The position numbers were made by a program, and so were the translations under genes. A stretch of 64,000 nt of DNA from Alkalimonas collagenimarina. GTDB taxonomy: Bacteria > Pseudomonadota > Gammaproteobacteria > Enterobacterales > Alteromonadaceae. Positions 56,470 to 64,000 of the stretch are shown one piece after another. Positions within the stretch are counted from its first letter, which is position 1; the number at the start of each line of letters is the position of its first letter. The stretch spans positions 1-64,000 of the forward strand of contig NZ_JAUZVZ010000006.1 of the NCBI RefSeq assembly GCF_030717845.1, given 5' to 3'. The notes under the pieces were generated by a model. The model saw only the letters and a program-made list of their open reading frames with translations, had not been told where the DNA came from and did not search any database.

Positions 56470-57714
56470 TTATGGCAGCATGCAGTTGGCGTACAGAGTG
56501 GTGGTAGCTGGCCAATCGGAAAACACACCCATTACTCCGACCTCCTGAGCCAGCACATGCAGTAGCTGCAGCGCAACGCTGTCATCTGTAGTTAGGTCGG
56601 TAATGCTCTGATAGTACCAGCCGCCACCGTCGTCCAACCGACCCGAGCGCTCTAGCGTCCAGCTGATGATATTAAGCCCGGCTTGCTGCGCCGCTTTGGC
56701 GTAGGCAGATGGCCGGATCGCCCCCTCTTCGCTGGTAACCAGCACCCAAAGCGGTGGAGCAATAATGTTCAGGCCAGCAGCTTTCAACTCGTCCATACTT
56801 GGCGACCAACTGCCTGGCTGCATGGGATCAAACGCCGGATCCTCGTAGCGACCATCCAGCCAGACTGCCTGTTTGGCATAATCTGGCTCGGCCTGCAGCC
56901 AGTACAGAATGTCCTGCCAGTCGAACGACTGCAAAAACACCTGTTCTGGCGGCACGCCAGCGGCTTTGTACTCATCCACCAGTTGCTGGGCATACTGCTG
57001 CTGACTGAACCGGCCCTGAAACGGCATCGACACTTCAGCCGTTTTGAGCTCGGGTGTCATTTTGCGGCCCAGCTGTTGAAATAAGGCGATGCTTTGCTGA
57101 TGCGACAGCACGGCCGGGCAAGAGCCCGCATACAAATCCGTACGCCAGTCGGGTGTGCCTTGGACATACTGCTGAACTGAAGTGGCCGCAGGATTGACTC
57201 CATCCATTTTGCCGCACAGGCTTAGATACTCATCTAAATCAATATCGCTGGTACAGCAACGAGCCGAGGCTGGCCGGCCGCTAGCCGCATCCGCTGGTTG
57301 AAAAGGTTGGCTACATCGCCCTGCCAACTCCGGTCGCAACAGAATATCGGTGGTCTGATGCAAGTCGCATTGAGCATGGCGACAGACCAATTGACGATCA
57401 CGGGTAAAGGTCACATCGCATTCTAAAATCCCCGCGCCCATCTGCGCCGCGGCCCGGTAGGAGGCCTCGGTGTGCTCCGGAAACATCAGTGGCGCACCAC
57501 GATGACCAATGGAAAAATCATGTGGCTGCAGTGGTCCCTGACATTGCTGCAACTGTTGCTTCAACTCGCCTTCAGGTAGCTGCGCAACCAAATAAGCCGG
57601 GCGCGGCCCAAGCTCAACTCTTGCAGAAGTATCCTGCCCTGCTGGCTGCTGACAGCCTGTAAGCAGCCAAAGGCTCAGCGCCAAATTCAACCATAGACCC
57701 CATTGTCTCCTCAT
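56470..57714 (-). CDS. glycerophosphodiester phosphodiesterase, lipoprotein
   Basis: Protein of 414 aa. The N-terminus [20 protein letters not shown] with Cys next is a lipoprotein signal, which sets the start at or near 57714 (the frame opens at 57756; ATG 57717 is adjacent). The catalytic block [20 protein letters not shown] followed by [18 protein letters not shown] carries the His-Arg, Glu and His residues of GDPD enzymes, and a TIM-barrel end is seen as WTLERSG. It would release glycerol-3-phosphate from phospholipid head groups in the envelope. The TonB receptor gene is divergent. Confidence 0.9.
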   Translation of the reverse strand: MRRQWGLWLNLALSLWLLTGCQQPAGQDTSARVELGPRPAYLVAQLPEGELKQQLQQCQGPLQPHDFSIGHRGAPLMFPEHTEASYRAAAQMGAGILECDVTFTRDRQLVCRHAQCDLHQTTDILLRPELAGRCSQPFQPADAASGRPASARCCTSDIDLDEYLSLCGKMDGVNPAATSVQQYVQGTPDWRTDLYAGSCPAVLSHQQSIALFQQLGRKMTPELKTAEVSMPFQGRFSQQQYAQQLVDEYKAAGVPPEQVFLQSFDWQDILYWLQAEPDYAKQAVWLDGRYEDPAFDPMQPGSWSPSMDELKAAGLNIIAPPLWVLVTSEEGAIRPSAYAKAAQQAGLNIISWTLERSGRLDDGGGWYYQSITDLTTDDSVALQLLHVLAQEVGVMGVFSDWPATTTLYANCMLP

Positions 57715-57953
57715 CATTACCCTCTCTGTTTCAACGTAAACCGCGCAGTCTGGCAAAAAAAGATGACAGCCTGATGACGCTCAGCTGCAAAAAGTTACAA
57801 TGTAACACCTCATGATAATTCAAAGTAAAAACAACACTCATTAATTCACAAAACCGTCATTTTGTCGGGCCATACTTGCACGCCGTCGGGATCTGATCCG
57901 ACCACAAAACCATGAGAATCACAAATACAACCTATGTTCAGACGGAGAGCCTT

Positions 57954-60239
57954 GTGCAGTATTTTAAAACCAAACGCCTTAGCCTGGCGATTATAGCCGC
58001 TTTAACGACCACCGCTTATGCCGGTGAAGTGCAGAACACAGAGCAAGACGAAGCCATGGAAGTCATTTCTGTCTTGGGTAAGCGGGTCAGTTACGCCAAC
58101 AACAGCACCGATGACAGCATGAAAAACCAGCAAGCATCGATTGGCAATGTGATGGACTTGATTGATTATTTACCAGGCATCAATGTCGGACAGGGCGATG
58201 CCTTTGGTGGTGATGACTACACCACCACCATTAGCATGCGTGGCTTTGTGATTGACCGTGCCGATCAGCAACTCGGCATCACCGTTGATGGGGTACCAAA
58301 TGGTGGTTCCGCTTATGCCGGTGGTAGCAAGGCCAATCGTTATCTGGATGTGGAAAATACTCGTTGGGTGGAAGTAGGCCAGGGCAGTGCCGATATTGCA
58401 TCTGCTTCGCTGGATGCATTGGGTGGTACCATCAATTTTGTTTCCAGCAATCCGGAGCTCGATCGGGGTGCCCAGTTTGCATACACCACTGGTAGCTTCA
58501 ATGCCCGTCGTTATTTTGCCCGCTTTGATACCGGCGAGCTCTTTGGCCACACCAGCGCTTATGTCAGTGTTTCAGATAGCTACAACAATCGTTGGATTGG
58601 CACCGGCAGCAATGGCCACAGCGATCGCTTTCATATGGAATTTAAAAGCGTCACGGAACTCGACAGCAGCCGCTTCACTGCAAGGTTGTCTTACGACGAC
58701 GCGCACGAAGACAATTACGATTACCGTAGTCTGGAGCAGTTCTACCAAAACCCACGCTGGGATGGCCTGACCAATGTTTGGACCGGGGATCCGGATATCG
58801 ATCAAAACTTTGCTGAAGCCTGGTCGACCCTGCGTGAAAACACTCTCTTTTATGTTAAGAGCGAGTTTTATTTGACGGATAGCCTAGAGCTGGACATGAC
58901 GCCCTATTTGCATCTGCAAAATGGCCGTGGCGACTGGTTACCGCCTTACCAAGTGTTTGCCGCCGATGCCAGTGGCAACCGCATTCAGCGTGGCAACGGT
59001 GTCAGCCGAACCACCTTTACCCATGTCGATACCAATGGCCAGCCCATACTGGCAAGCGATGCCGACCTAACCGGTGCCACCCGAGTATCGTCGTACCGCC
59101 ATACTCACTACGACAAAACCCGTTATGGCACCACAGCCAACCTGAGCTGGGAGCTCGGCGCTCACCGGCTGCGCAGCGGCATTTGGCTGGAACATCAAGA
59201 CCGCAACCAAATCCGTGACTGGCACGAAGTACTGGATCCTAAAGTCTATCATTACTTTGATAACACCCCATACTGGGTGCAGTTTGATGACGATTACCGC
59301 CAGCGCGTGGCAAAATATTACCTGCAAGATCAAATGCAGTTTGGCGATATGCAGCTAACCCTTGGCGTGCAGCAGTATCGGGTGTCGGTTCGCCGCACTG
59401 ACAACTTTGATGCGGGCAACAATGGCCGCTTAGACAGCAACTCCTCCTTGCTACCAAGCGCTGGTTTGGTCTATGGCCTGACGCCAAGCATCGAACTGTT
59501 TGCCGGTTACTCCAAAAACTTTAAAGCCATTCCGGATACACTACTGAACACAGTGGGCGAAGATTTTTCCGAGCTAGAGCCGGAGACTGCTGATAACATC
59601 GATCTGGGTTTGCGTTATTTTGGCGGCGATGTAAATGCATCACTGACTCTGTACCAAATCAACTTCGACAACCGCATTACCCTGCTAACCTATGAAGAAC
59701 TGGATGGTGCACCGGATTATTTGTCGGAGCTGGATGGTACTTACGTCAACGTCGGTGGCGTGCGCTCCAAAGGTCTGGAAGCCTCGCTTGACTGGCAGCT
59801 GTCGCACAATCTGTCACTGCGTTCCGCACTAACACTGAATGACTCGACCTACACCGATACCATCAACGGCTATCGTCAAGGTGATAAAGTGGCCGCCGTG
59901 CCTGAAACCATGCTGAATTTAGGCTTACATTACCACGATGGTAACTACCGGGCAGGGCTAAGCGCCAAATACACAGCAGAGTACTTTGGTGCCGCCAAAC
60001 GACTGGATACCGCAGCTGGCCCGGTGTGGAACCGCGATGTCATTCCGGCCCATACCATTTTCAATGCTTATCTCGGCTACGAGCACAGCTTAAATGGAAA
60101 TGGCTTGTTTAAAGGCGTGGATTTAGCGCTGGTACTCAACAACATCTCAGACAAAGCTCATATCAGTGGTGGCCAGGAAGGTGCCTACCTGCTGGGGGCC
60201 GGCCGCACGATTAGCGCTACAGTCAGCCTGAGTTTCTAA
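57954..60239 (+). CDS. TonB-dependent outer-membrane receptor
   Basis: Receptor of 761 aa. The signal peptide MQYFKTKRLSLAIIAALTTT plus AYA is best explained by a GTG start at 57954, which has GGAG 6 nt upstream; the frame opens at 57912 without a ribosome site. The plug domain follows a TonB-box-like EVISVLGKR and includes NVMDLIDYLPGINVGQGDAF. The beta-barrel ends in the terminal Phe motif (ISATVSLSF). The ligand is not readable. It is divergent from the glycerophosphodiesterase lipoprotein, which may hint at phospholipid-derived nutrient use, but the link is weak. Confidence 0.9.
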   Translation: MQYFKTKRLSLAIIAALTTTAYAGEVQNTEQDEAMEVISVLGKRVSYANNSTDDSMKNQQASIGNVMDLIDYLPGINVGQGDAFGGDDYTTTISMRGFVIDRADQQLGITVDGVPNGGSAYAGGSKANRYLDVENTRWVEVGQGSADIASASLDALGGTINFVSSNPELDRGAQFAYTTGSFNARRYFARFDTGELFGHTSAYVSVSDSYNNRWIGTGSNGHSDRFHMEFKSVTELDSSRFTARLSYDDAHEDNYDYRSLEQFYQNPRWDGLTNVWTGDPDIDQNFAEAWSTLRENTLFYVKSEFYLTDSLELDMTPYLHLQNGRGDWLPPYQVFAADASGNRIQRGNGVSRTTFTHVDTNGQPILASDADLTGATRVSSYRHTHYDKTRYGTTANLSWELGAHRLRSGIWLEHQDRNQIRDWHEVLDPKVYHYFDNTPYWVQFDDDYRQRVAKYYLQDQMQFGDMQLTLGVQQYRVSVRRTDNFDAGNNGRLDSNSSLLPSAGLVYGLTPSIELFAGYSKNFKAIPDTLLNTVGEDFSELEPETADNIDLGLRYFGGDVNASLTLYQINFDNRITLLTYEELDGAPDYLSELDGTYVNVGGVRSKGLEASLDWQLSHNLSLRSALTLNDSTYTDTINGYRQGDKVAAVPETMLNLGLHYHDGNYRAGLSAKYTAEYFGAAKRLDTAAGPVWNRDVIPAHTIFNAYLGYEHSLNGNGLFKGVDLALVLNNISDKAHISGGQEGAYLLGAGRTISATVSLSF

Positions 60240-60241
60240 GC

Positions 60242-60272
60242 AACAACGGCTCCCCGGGGAGCCGTTGTTTTA
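60242..60272. terminator. bidirectional terminator
   Basis: AACAACGGCTCCCC/GGGGAGCCGTTGTT is a perfect 14-bp inverted repeat followed by T-rich sequence, between the convergent receptor and aminotransferase genes. Confidence 0.85.
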
Positions 60273-60282
60273 CTTTAATACA

Positions 60283-61413
60283 TCACTTCAATACATCAGC
60301 CAATGCTTTAAGACAAAGCGCACTATTTTCCCGCTTAGCGCCATAGCCCATTAAGCCAATGCGCCATGCTTTGCCTGCCAGATCGCCGAGGCCTGCACCA
60401 ATTTCCAGATTGTAGTCCTGCAGCAGGCGGCTGCGTATTGCCGCATCATCAACCCCTGATGGGATCCAGACGGTGTTTAGTTGTGGCAAGCGATGATCTT
60501 CGTCCACTACAAAGGTCAGCCCCAACGCTTCAAGACCGGCTTTTAACTCCTGATGCATGGCGGCATGACGCTGCCAGGCTTGCTCTAAACCTTCTTTGGC
60601 CAACAGGCGCAGGCTTTCGTGCAAAGCATACAAAGCATTGACCGGAGCGGTATGATGATAACTGCGCTTGCCCTCGCCACTCCAGTAGCCCATTACCAGA
60701 CTTTGATCCAAAAACCAGCTTTGCACCGGGCGCGAGCGATTTTGCATGCGCTCAACCGCACGTGGCGAAAACGACACTGGCGATAAACCAGGCACGCAGG
60801 ATAAACACTTTTGGCTGCCAGAATAAATGGCATCAATGCCCCACTCATCGACACGTAATTCCACCCCACCTAGCGAGGTAACTGCATCGACAATCGATAA
60901 ACAATCGTATTGCTGGGCCAGCGCGCACAAGCTTTTGGCATCTGATAATGCCCCGGTCGAAGTTTCCGCATGCACAAAGGCAAGAAAGTGCGCCTCTGGA
61001 TGCTGCTTCAGCGCCTGCTCGACGGCCGTTGGGTCAACTGGCTCACCCCAGGGAAAATCCAGCACAATGGCGGTAGCACCACAGCGCTCTACATTTTGAC
61101 GCATCCGTTCACCAAAGACACCGTTACGGCACACGATGACGCTATCGCCGGGCTCCAGCAAGTTCACAAAGCAGGTTTCCATACCAGCAGAACCCGGCGC
61201 AGATACCGCTAATGTCATCGGGTTGTTGGTTTGAAAGGCATACTGCAGCAGACTGCGTAGCTCATCCATCATGCCAATAAACAATGGGTCCAAATGGCCG
61301 ATGGTAGGTTTGGCTTGAGCAGCCAGTACTTCAGGGTAGACATCGGACGGGCCGGGCCCCATCAGAATACGACGAGGAGGATAAAAGGGCGGAAAATCAG
61401 GAGCTGGGATCAT
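60283..61413 (-). CDS. class V aminotransferase, alanine-glyoxylate/serine-pyruvate type
   Basis: PLP enzyme of 376 aa from the ATG at 61413 (a GTG at 61431 is possible). The N-terminal block RRILMGPGPSDVYPEVLAAQ and the PLP lysine region DAIYSGSQKCLSCVPGLSPV are those of alanine-glyoxylate and serine-glyoxylate aminotransferases; the C-terminal MGYGAKRENSALCLKAL is also typical. It probably transfers amino groups between alanine or serine and glyoxylate or pyruvate. No pathway neighbours are adjacent. Confidence 0.88.
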   Translation of the reverse strand: MIPAPDFPPFYPPRRILMGPGPSDVYPEVLAAQAKPTIGHLDPLFIGMMDELRSLLQYAFQTNNPMTLAVSAPGSAGMETCFVNLLEPGDSVIVCRNGVFGERMRQNVERCGATAIVLDFPWGEPVDPTAVEQALKQHPEAHFLAFVHAETSTGALSDAKSLCALAQQYDCLSIVDAVTSLGGVELRVDEWGIDAIYSGSQKCLSCVPGLSPVSFSPRAVERMQNRSRPVQSWFLDQSLVMGYWSGEGKRSYHHTAPVNALYALHESLRLLAKEGLEQAWQRHAAMHQELKAGLEALGLTFVVDEDHRLPQLNTVWIPSGVDDAAIRSRLLQDYNLEIGAGLGDLAGKAWRIGLMGYGAKRENSALCLKALADVLK

Positions 61414-61533
61414 CAGGTTCTCTCGCAACACAACCAGAAAAAAACCAGCCTACCAAAATCAGCACCATTTCGCTGCTGATTGCGATTAATACCGGGCATT
61501 CATTGCTGAAATATCAGCAAAGGTCAGCACAGG

Positions 61534-62277
61534 CTAAAACCGGATCCGATAGCGACCTTCTGCATCCGGCGCGCCAACAAACTGCATGGCTTGATGCACT
61601 TCTTCCGGCATGGTGTCATCCGGCTTCAGTGTGCCGTCCACAGTAAACTGGCCGGAGGCGATTAAACGTGCCGCTACATCAAGGCCCAGTGGGTTCTGGC
61701 CATCCGTCAGCAACACCAACTCGCCTTCTTCGCAGTGCAAGGTGGCAAAAATATGCTGCAGATCGATCCAGCCGGTCGGTGGTTGTAGCCGCGCCTCTTG
61801 CCAGCTCGCCTGACCACTTAGTTGCTGACACCAAGGCGCACCCTGACGATACAGCTCAATATCTACCATCAGCTGACCATCGGCATCAATCGGTAAAGGC
61901 AGCGTCAGCATAGGTGCCAATTGTGCAACCGGGTAGCGCAGTAACGTATCGCTTAGCTGCACCCCGGAAAAACCATAACTCAGCTGACCTTTCACATAGG
62001 GTTGTTGTGCTTCAGCCAAGTCACCAGCTTGCACATCCACCACCAGCTTCCCCGTCAACAACGACCAGGGTTTCAGCTGCCAATGAATAGCGCGAAGTTC
62101 AATCGACTGATAACGCGCGGCGGTCAGCTGACCCTGCCACAAGGTTCCCTGCACCAGACCAAGCCGCAACTCAGGCGGCAGGGGGGCCAACTTCAGCCAC
62201 CAGGCCGCTGGGGTTAAAATCAATAAGCTCAACAGATAGACTGCACTGCCGAGCAGTACCATACTTCGAATACGCAT
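61534..62277 (-). CDS. gspN: type II secretion system protein N
   Basis: Inner-membrane-anchored periplasmic protein of 247 aa. One N-terminal membrane segment (MVLLGSAVYLLSLLILTPAA) is followed by a beta-rich domain with LRLGLVQGTLWQGQLTA, the GspN signature. It starts directly after the gspM stop codon. It is an accessory subunit of the general secretion apparatus that exports folded enzymes. Confidence 0.88.
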   Translation of the reverse strand: MRIRSMVLLGSAVYLLSLLILTPAAWWLKLAPLPPELRLGLVQGTLWQGQLTAARYQSIELRAIHWQLKPWSLLTGKLVVDVQAGDLAEAQQPYVKGQLSYGFSGVQLSDTLLRYPVAQLAPMLTLPLPIDADGQLMVDIELYRQGAPWCQQLSGQASWQEARLQPPTGWIDLQHIFATLHCEEGELVLLTDGQNPLGLDVAARLIASGQFTVDGTLKPDDTMPEEVHQAMQFVGAPDAEGRYRIRF

Positions 62278-62748
62278 CTACTCTACCAAAATTCGTCGTA
62301 CCTGAACGATGCCAGGTTGATTGGACAGACTGACATCCAGATTCACCAAGCGCAAGCCATGCTGGTAATGCAGATCGTGCAACCAACGTAACAATTGCTC
62401 AAAAGCCACGTCATCCAGCACCAGCTGCATTTGCTCGTTTTGCGGCTGCATCCGATTGACGCGGATACCATACTGACGGGCACTGTTGGTCAGGATTTGC
62501 GATAAGCTGCCGGAGCTGCGCTCGACACTGACGCCTGATTGTTGCAACTGCGGCAGCACCGAGTGCAACCAGAGCAGTTGCTGCTCCGCTTGTTGCAACG
62601 CACGCTGATTGCTTGCTTTGGCCTGATGCACTGGTTGCCAAATCAGCCAGTAAAACAAAAATACAGCGATGGCAATCCCACAGACCAACACCAAGCGCTG
62701 CTCTCGCTGTTGCAACGACTGCCACCACTGGTTCAGTTGCTGCTTCAT
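62278..62748 (-). CDS. gspM: type II secretion system protein M
   Basis: Bitopic inner-membrane protein of 156 aa: short cytoplasmic N-terminus (MKQQLNQWWQSLQQREQRLV), one membrane segment (LVCGIAIAVFLFYWLIWQPV), then a periplasmic ferredoxin-like domain. It partners GspL in the inner-membrane platform. It overlaps gspL by 4 nt and is followed immediately by gspN. Confidence 0.9.
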   Translation of the reverse strand: MKQQLNQWWQSLQQREQRLVLVCGIAIAVFLFYWLIWQPVHQAKASNQRALQQAEQQLLWLHSVLPQLQQSGVSVERSSGSLSQILTNSARQYGIRVNRMQPQNEQMQLVLDDVAFEQLLRWLHDLHYQHGLRLVNLDVSLSNQPGIVQVRRILVE

Positions 62749-63953
62749 GGTTGGCTCCTCATGCTGACTGTGCCTTGCACTTTATTACCATCATTGCTCA
62801 AAGCCCCTTGATCAACCTGATAGCCAGCTTGTTCTAATTGTGCCTTTAATCGATCAAAGCTTTGAAAGCTCTCAGCTCGGGCCTGAAAACGCAATTCGTT
62901 GCGGCGTGCTTCGTAGCGCAAGTTATCCAGCTGAACTTCCTGCACAGTCGCCAAATTATTCTGCAACGCCTGCAACAAGCTCAAGAAGTGCTGCTGTTGG
63001 TCGCCACCACCGGCTTGTTGCAACTTTCGCTGCACCAAGGCCCTTAGGTTCACCACGCTTTCTCCCGGAAAAGCAGCCTGATAGGTGCTAATGGCCTCTT
63101 GTTGCAGTAAGCGTGCCTGCTGACCATAGCGCCAGCCTTCCACCGCTGTTAAACCGAGATATAAGATCAAACAGACACCTGACAGCACCGCGGCGACCCG
63201 CCACTGCTGCCAGAGCCTATTGCTTTGTCGTTTTGGGGCATACTCCCCCTGCAGTACATTAAAGGATTGTGATTGACTTTGCTTGGCCAATAGCAGCAAT
63301 GGCAGTTCAGGCTCGGCCAGCGTATGCGGCTGCTGGATATCATCAGGCCAGGGACTGAAGCTGATGAGTTCAGGCAAGGCAGCCAGTTGCAAATAATCCG
63401 ACCACCAATCCTGCTCAATACTGGTCGCTTGCCATTCTGCTTGTCGCAACAACCAGCTACCGTCGAGCTCAATGGCCGCAGGACCCTGATCAACCGGCAA
63501 CAGCAATGCATCGGGAAGCAGTTGACGGGGCTGAAAACCAGCATCTGCTAACCAGGACAACCATGAATCTAGCTGTTGCCGTTTGCATAGTGCGACTTGC
63601 TGCACGTAGTGTTCAGCTTGTTCCGGGCTGGCAGGCTCTTTTTTCAGCGCTGCATACGCCAGCCATAACTGCTCGATATCTTCGGTAACATCATCCTCCA
63701 GCATATAAGGCAATGCCTGCAGAATTTGTCGGCTTGGCTTGGTGGGCAGAATCACCTCTTTGAGCACCAGATCGGCAGCAGGCACCAGTGCGAGCACAGG
63801 GCGCGGGCCTAATCGCTCAGCCAATTCCGGCAGTTCGGCAGCGGAGCTCAGTGTACCTGAAGCGATCACCTCTTGACTCAGCGGCGTCCACACCAGCCAG
63901 CTGATGCTTTGTTCGGCACGACTTCCAAGCCGGATCAGCAGTTGTTCACTCAT
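62745..63953 (-). CDS. gspL: type II secretion system protein L
   Basis: Inner-membrane platform protein of 402 aa: an actin-like cytoplasmic domain that holds the GspE ATPase (MSEQLLIRLGSRAEQSISWL and LPYMLEDDVTEDIEQLWLAY), a single membrane segment around WRVAAVLSGVCLILYLGL, and a periplasmic ferredoxin-like domain. It overlaps gspK by 4 nt upstream and gspM by 4 nt downstream, as expected in a gsp operon. Confidence 0.92.
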   Translation of the reverse strand: MSEQLLIRLGSRAEQSISWLVWTPLSQEVIASGTLSSAAELPELAERLGPRPVLALVPAADLVLKEVILPTKPSRQILQALPYMLEDDVTEDIEQLWLAYAALKKEPASPEQAEHYVQQVALCKRQQLDSWLSWLADAGFQPRQLLPDALLLPVDQGPAAIELDGSWLLRQAEWQATSIEQDWWSDYLQLAALPELISFSPWPDDIQQPHTLAEPELPLLLLAKQSQSQSFNVLQGEYAPKRQSNRLWQQWRVAAVLSGVCLILYLGLTAVEGWRYGQQARLLQQEAISTYQAAFPGESVVNLRALVQRKLQQAGGGDQQQHFLSLLQALQNNLATVQEVQLDNLRYEARRNELRFQARAESFQSFDRLKAQLEQAGYQVDQGALSNDGNKVQGTVSMRSQP

Positions 63954-64000
63954 CCCGCGCCTCCTAAACGCCTGCTCATGATAGTGACTCCTTGATCCTG
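63950..64000 (-). CDS. gspK: type II secretion system protein K, C-terminal end only
   Basis: The last 16 codons and stop of a gene that runs in from the right edge. The reading frame gives QDQGVTIMSRRLGGAG, ending in the Arg-Arg-x-Gly-Gly type tail typical of GspK minor pseudopilins, and the stop overlaps the gspL start (ATGA). Identification rests mainly on operon order. Confidence 0.7.
   Translation of the reverse strand, partial: QDQGVTIMSRRLGGAG

Overview
The window reads as a gammaproteobacterial chromosome, most likely a marine or aquatic Alteromonadales-type organism (Rheinheimera, Alishewanella or Pseudoalteromonas relatives fit). The clues are the core genes on the right: type II secretion gspK-L-M-N, the cysQ-nudE-yrfG neighbourhood, pckA, a CHASE-domain sensor kinase, secreted M3 and M28 peptidases and a TonB-dependent receptor. 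The genus cannot be fixed by eye. A tRNA-Arg(CCG) gene at 38.86-38.93 kb, with its 3' end facing left, separates this ordinary right part (39.2-64 kb) from a layered accessory region (1-38.8 kb).

Accessory region, left to right. (a) 0.3-9.1 kb: a eukaryotic-like (type 2) isoleucyl-tRNA synthetase of the kind linked to mupirocin-type self-resistance, then a small collinear polyketide/fatty-acid-like set: acyl-adenylating enzyme, ketoreductase, carrier protein, ketosynthase with a shrunken acyltransferase that has lost its catalytic serine, and a second carrier protein. (b) 9.5-11.5 kb: fragments of at least three insertion sequences, partly nested, around a phosphopantetheinyl transferase gene whose stop codon lies in an IS inverted repeat. 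(c) 11.5-14.6 kb: a ParB-domain protein and small unknown genes. (d) 14.7-19.8 kb: a ParD-like antitoxin followed by a tightly overlapping three-gene operon, two members of which are tyrosine-recombinase-like.

(e) 19.9-23.6 kb is the most interesting locus: an ImmA/IrrE-type metallopeptidase, an XRE repressor, a divergent 44-residue proline-rich peptide made of two 14-residue repeats and ending in glycine, an E2-E1 fusion, and a JAMM/JAB isopeptidase. This is a complete ubiquitin-like conjugation and deconjugation set of the Cap2/Cap3 kind with no CD-NTase or recognisable ubiquitin fold. The peptide, three bases upstream of the E2-E1 gene, is a candidate modifier or target. Two copies of a palindromic operator sit between the repressor and the peptide gene.

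(f) 23.8-32.3 kb: a type I restriction-modification operon (xre, hsdM, hsdS, prrC, rhuM, hsdR) carrying a PrrC anticodon nuclease whose Arg-Glu-His triad has the expected spacing, a guard for the restriction system. (g) 32.4-38.4 kb: an excisionase-like gene and tyrosine integrase, a duplicated small HTH gene, a membrane peptide overlapping a winged-helix gene, a GIY-YIG-like gene broken by an amber codon, and HEPN-like genes, ending at the tRNA.

Right part: sensor kinase, M3 dipeptidyl carboxypeptidase lipoprotein, pckA, cysQ-nudE, yrfG, two tandem M28 peptidases, a LysR regulator divergent from the glutathione-dependent formaldehyde pair frmA-fghA, a metallo-beta-lactamase-fold lipoprotein, cysE, a glycerophosphodiesterase lipoprotein, a TonB-dependent receptor, a class V aminotransferase and the distal gsp genes. 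Assignments come from reading motifs by eye; no database search was possible.
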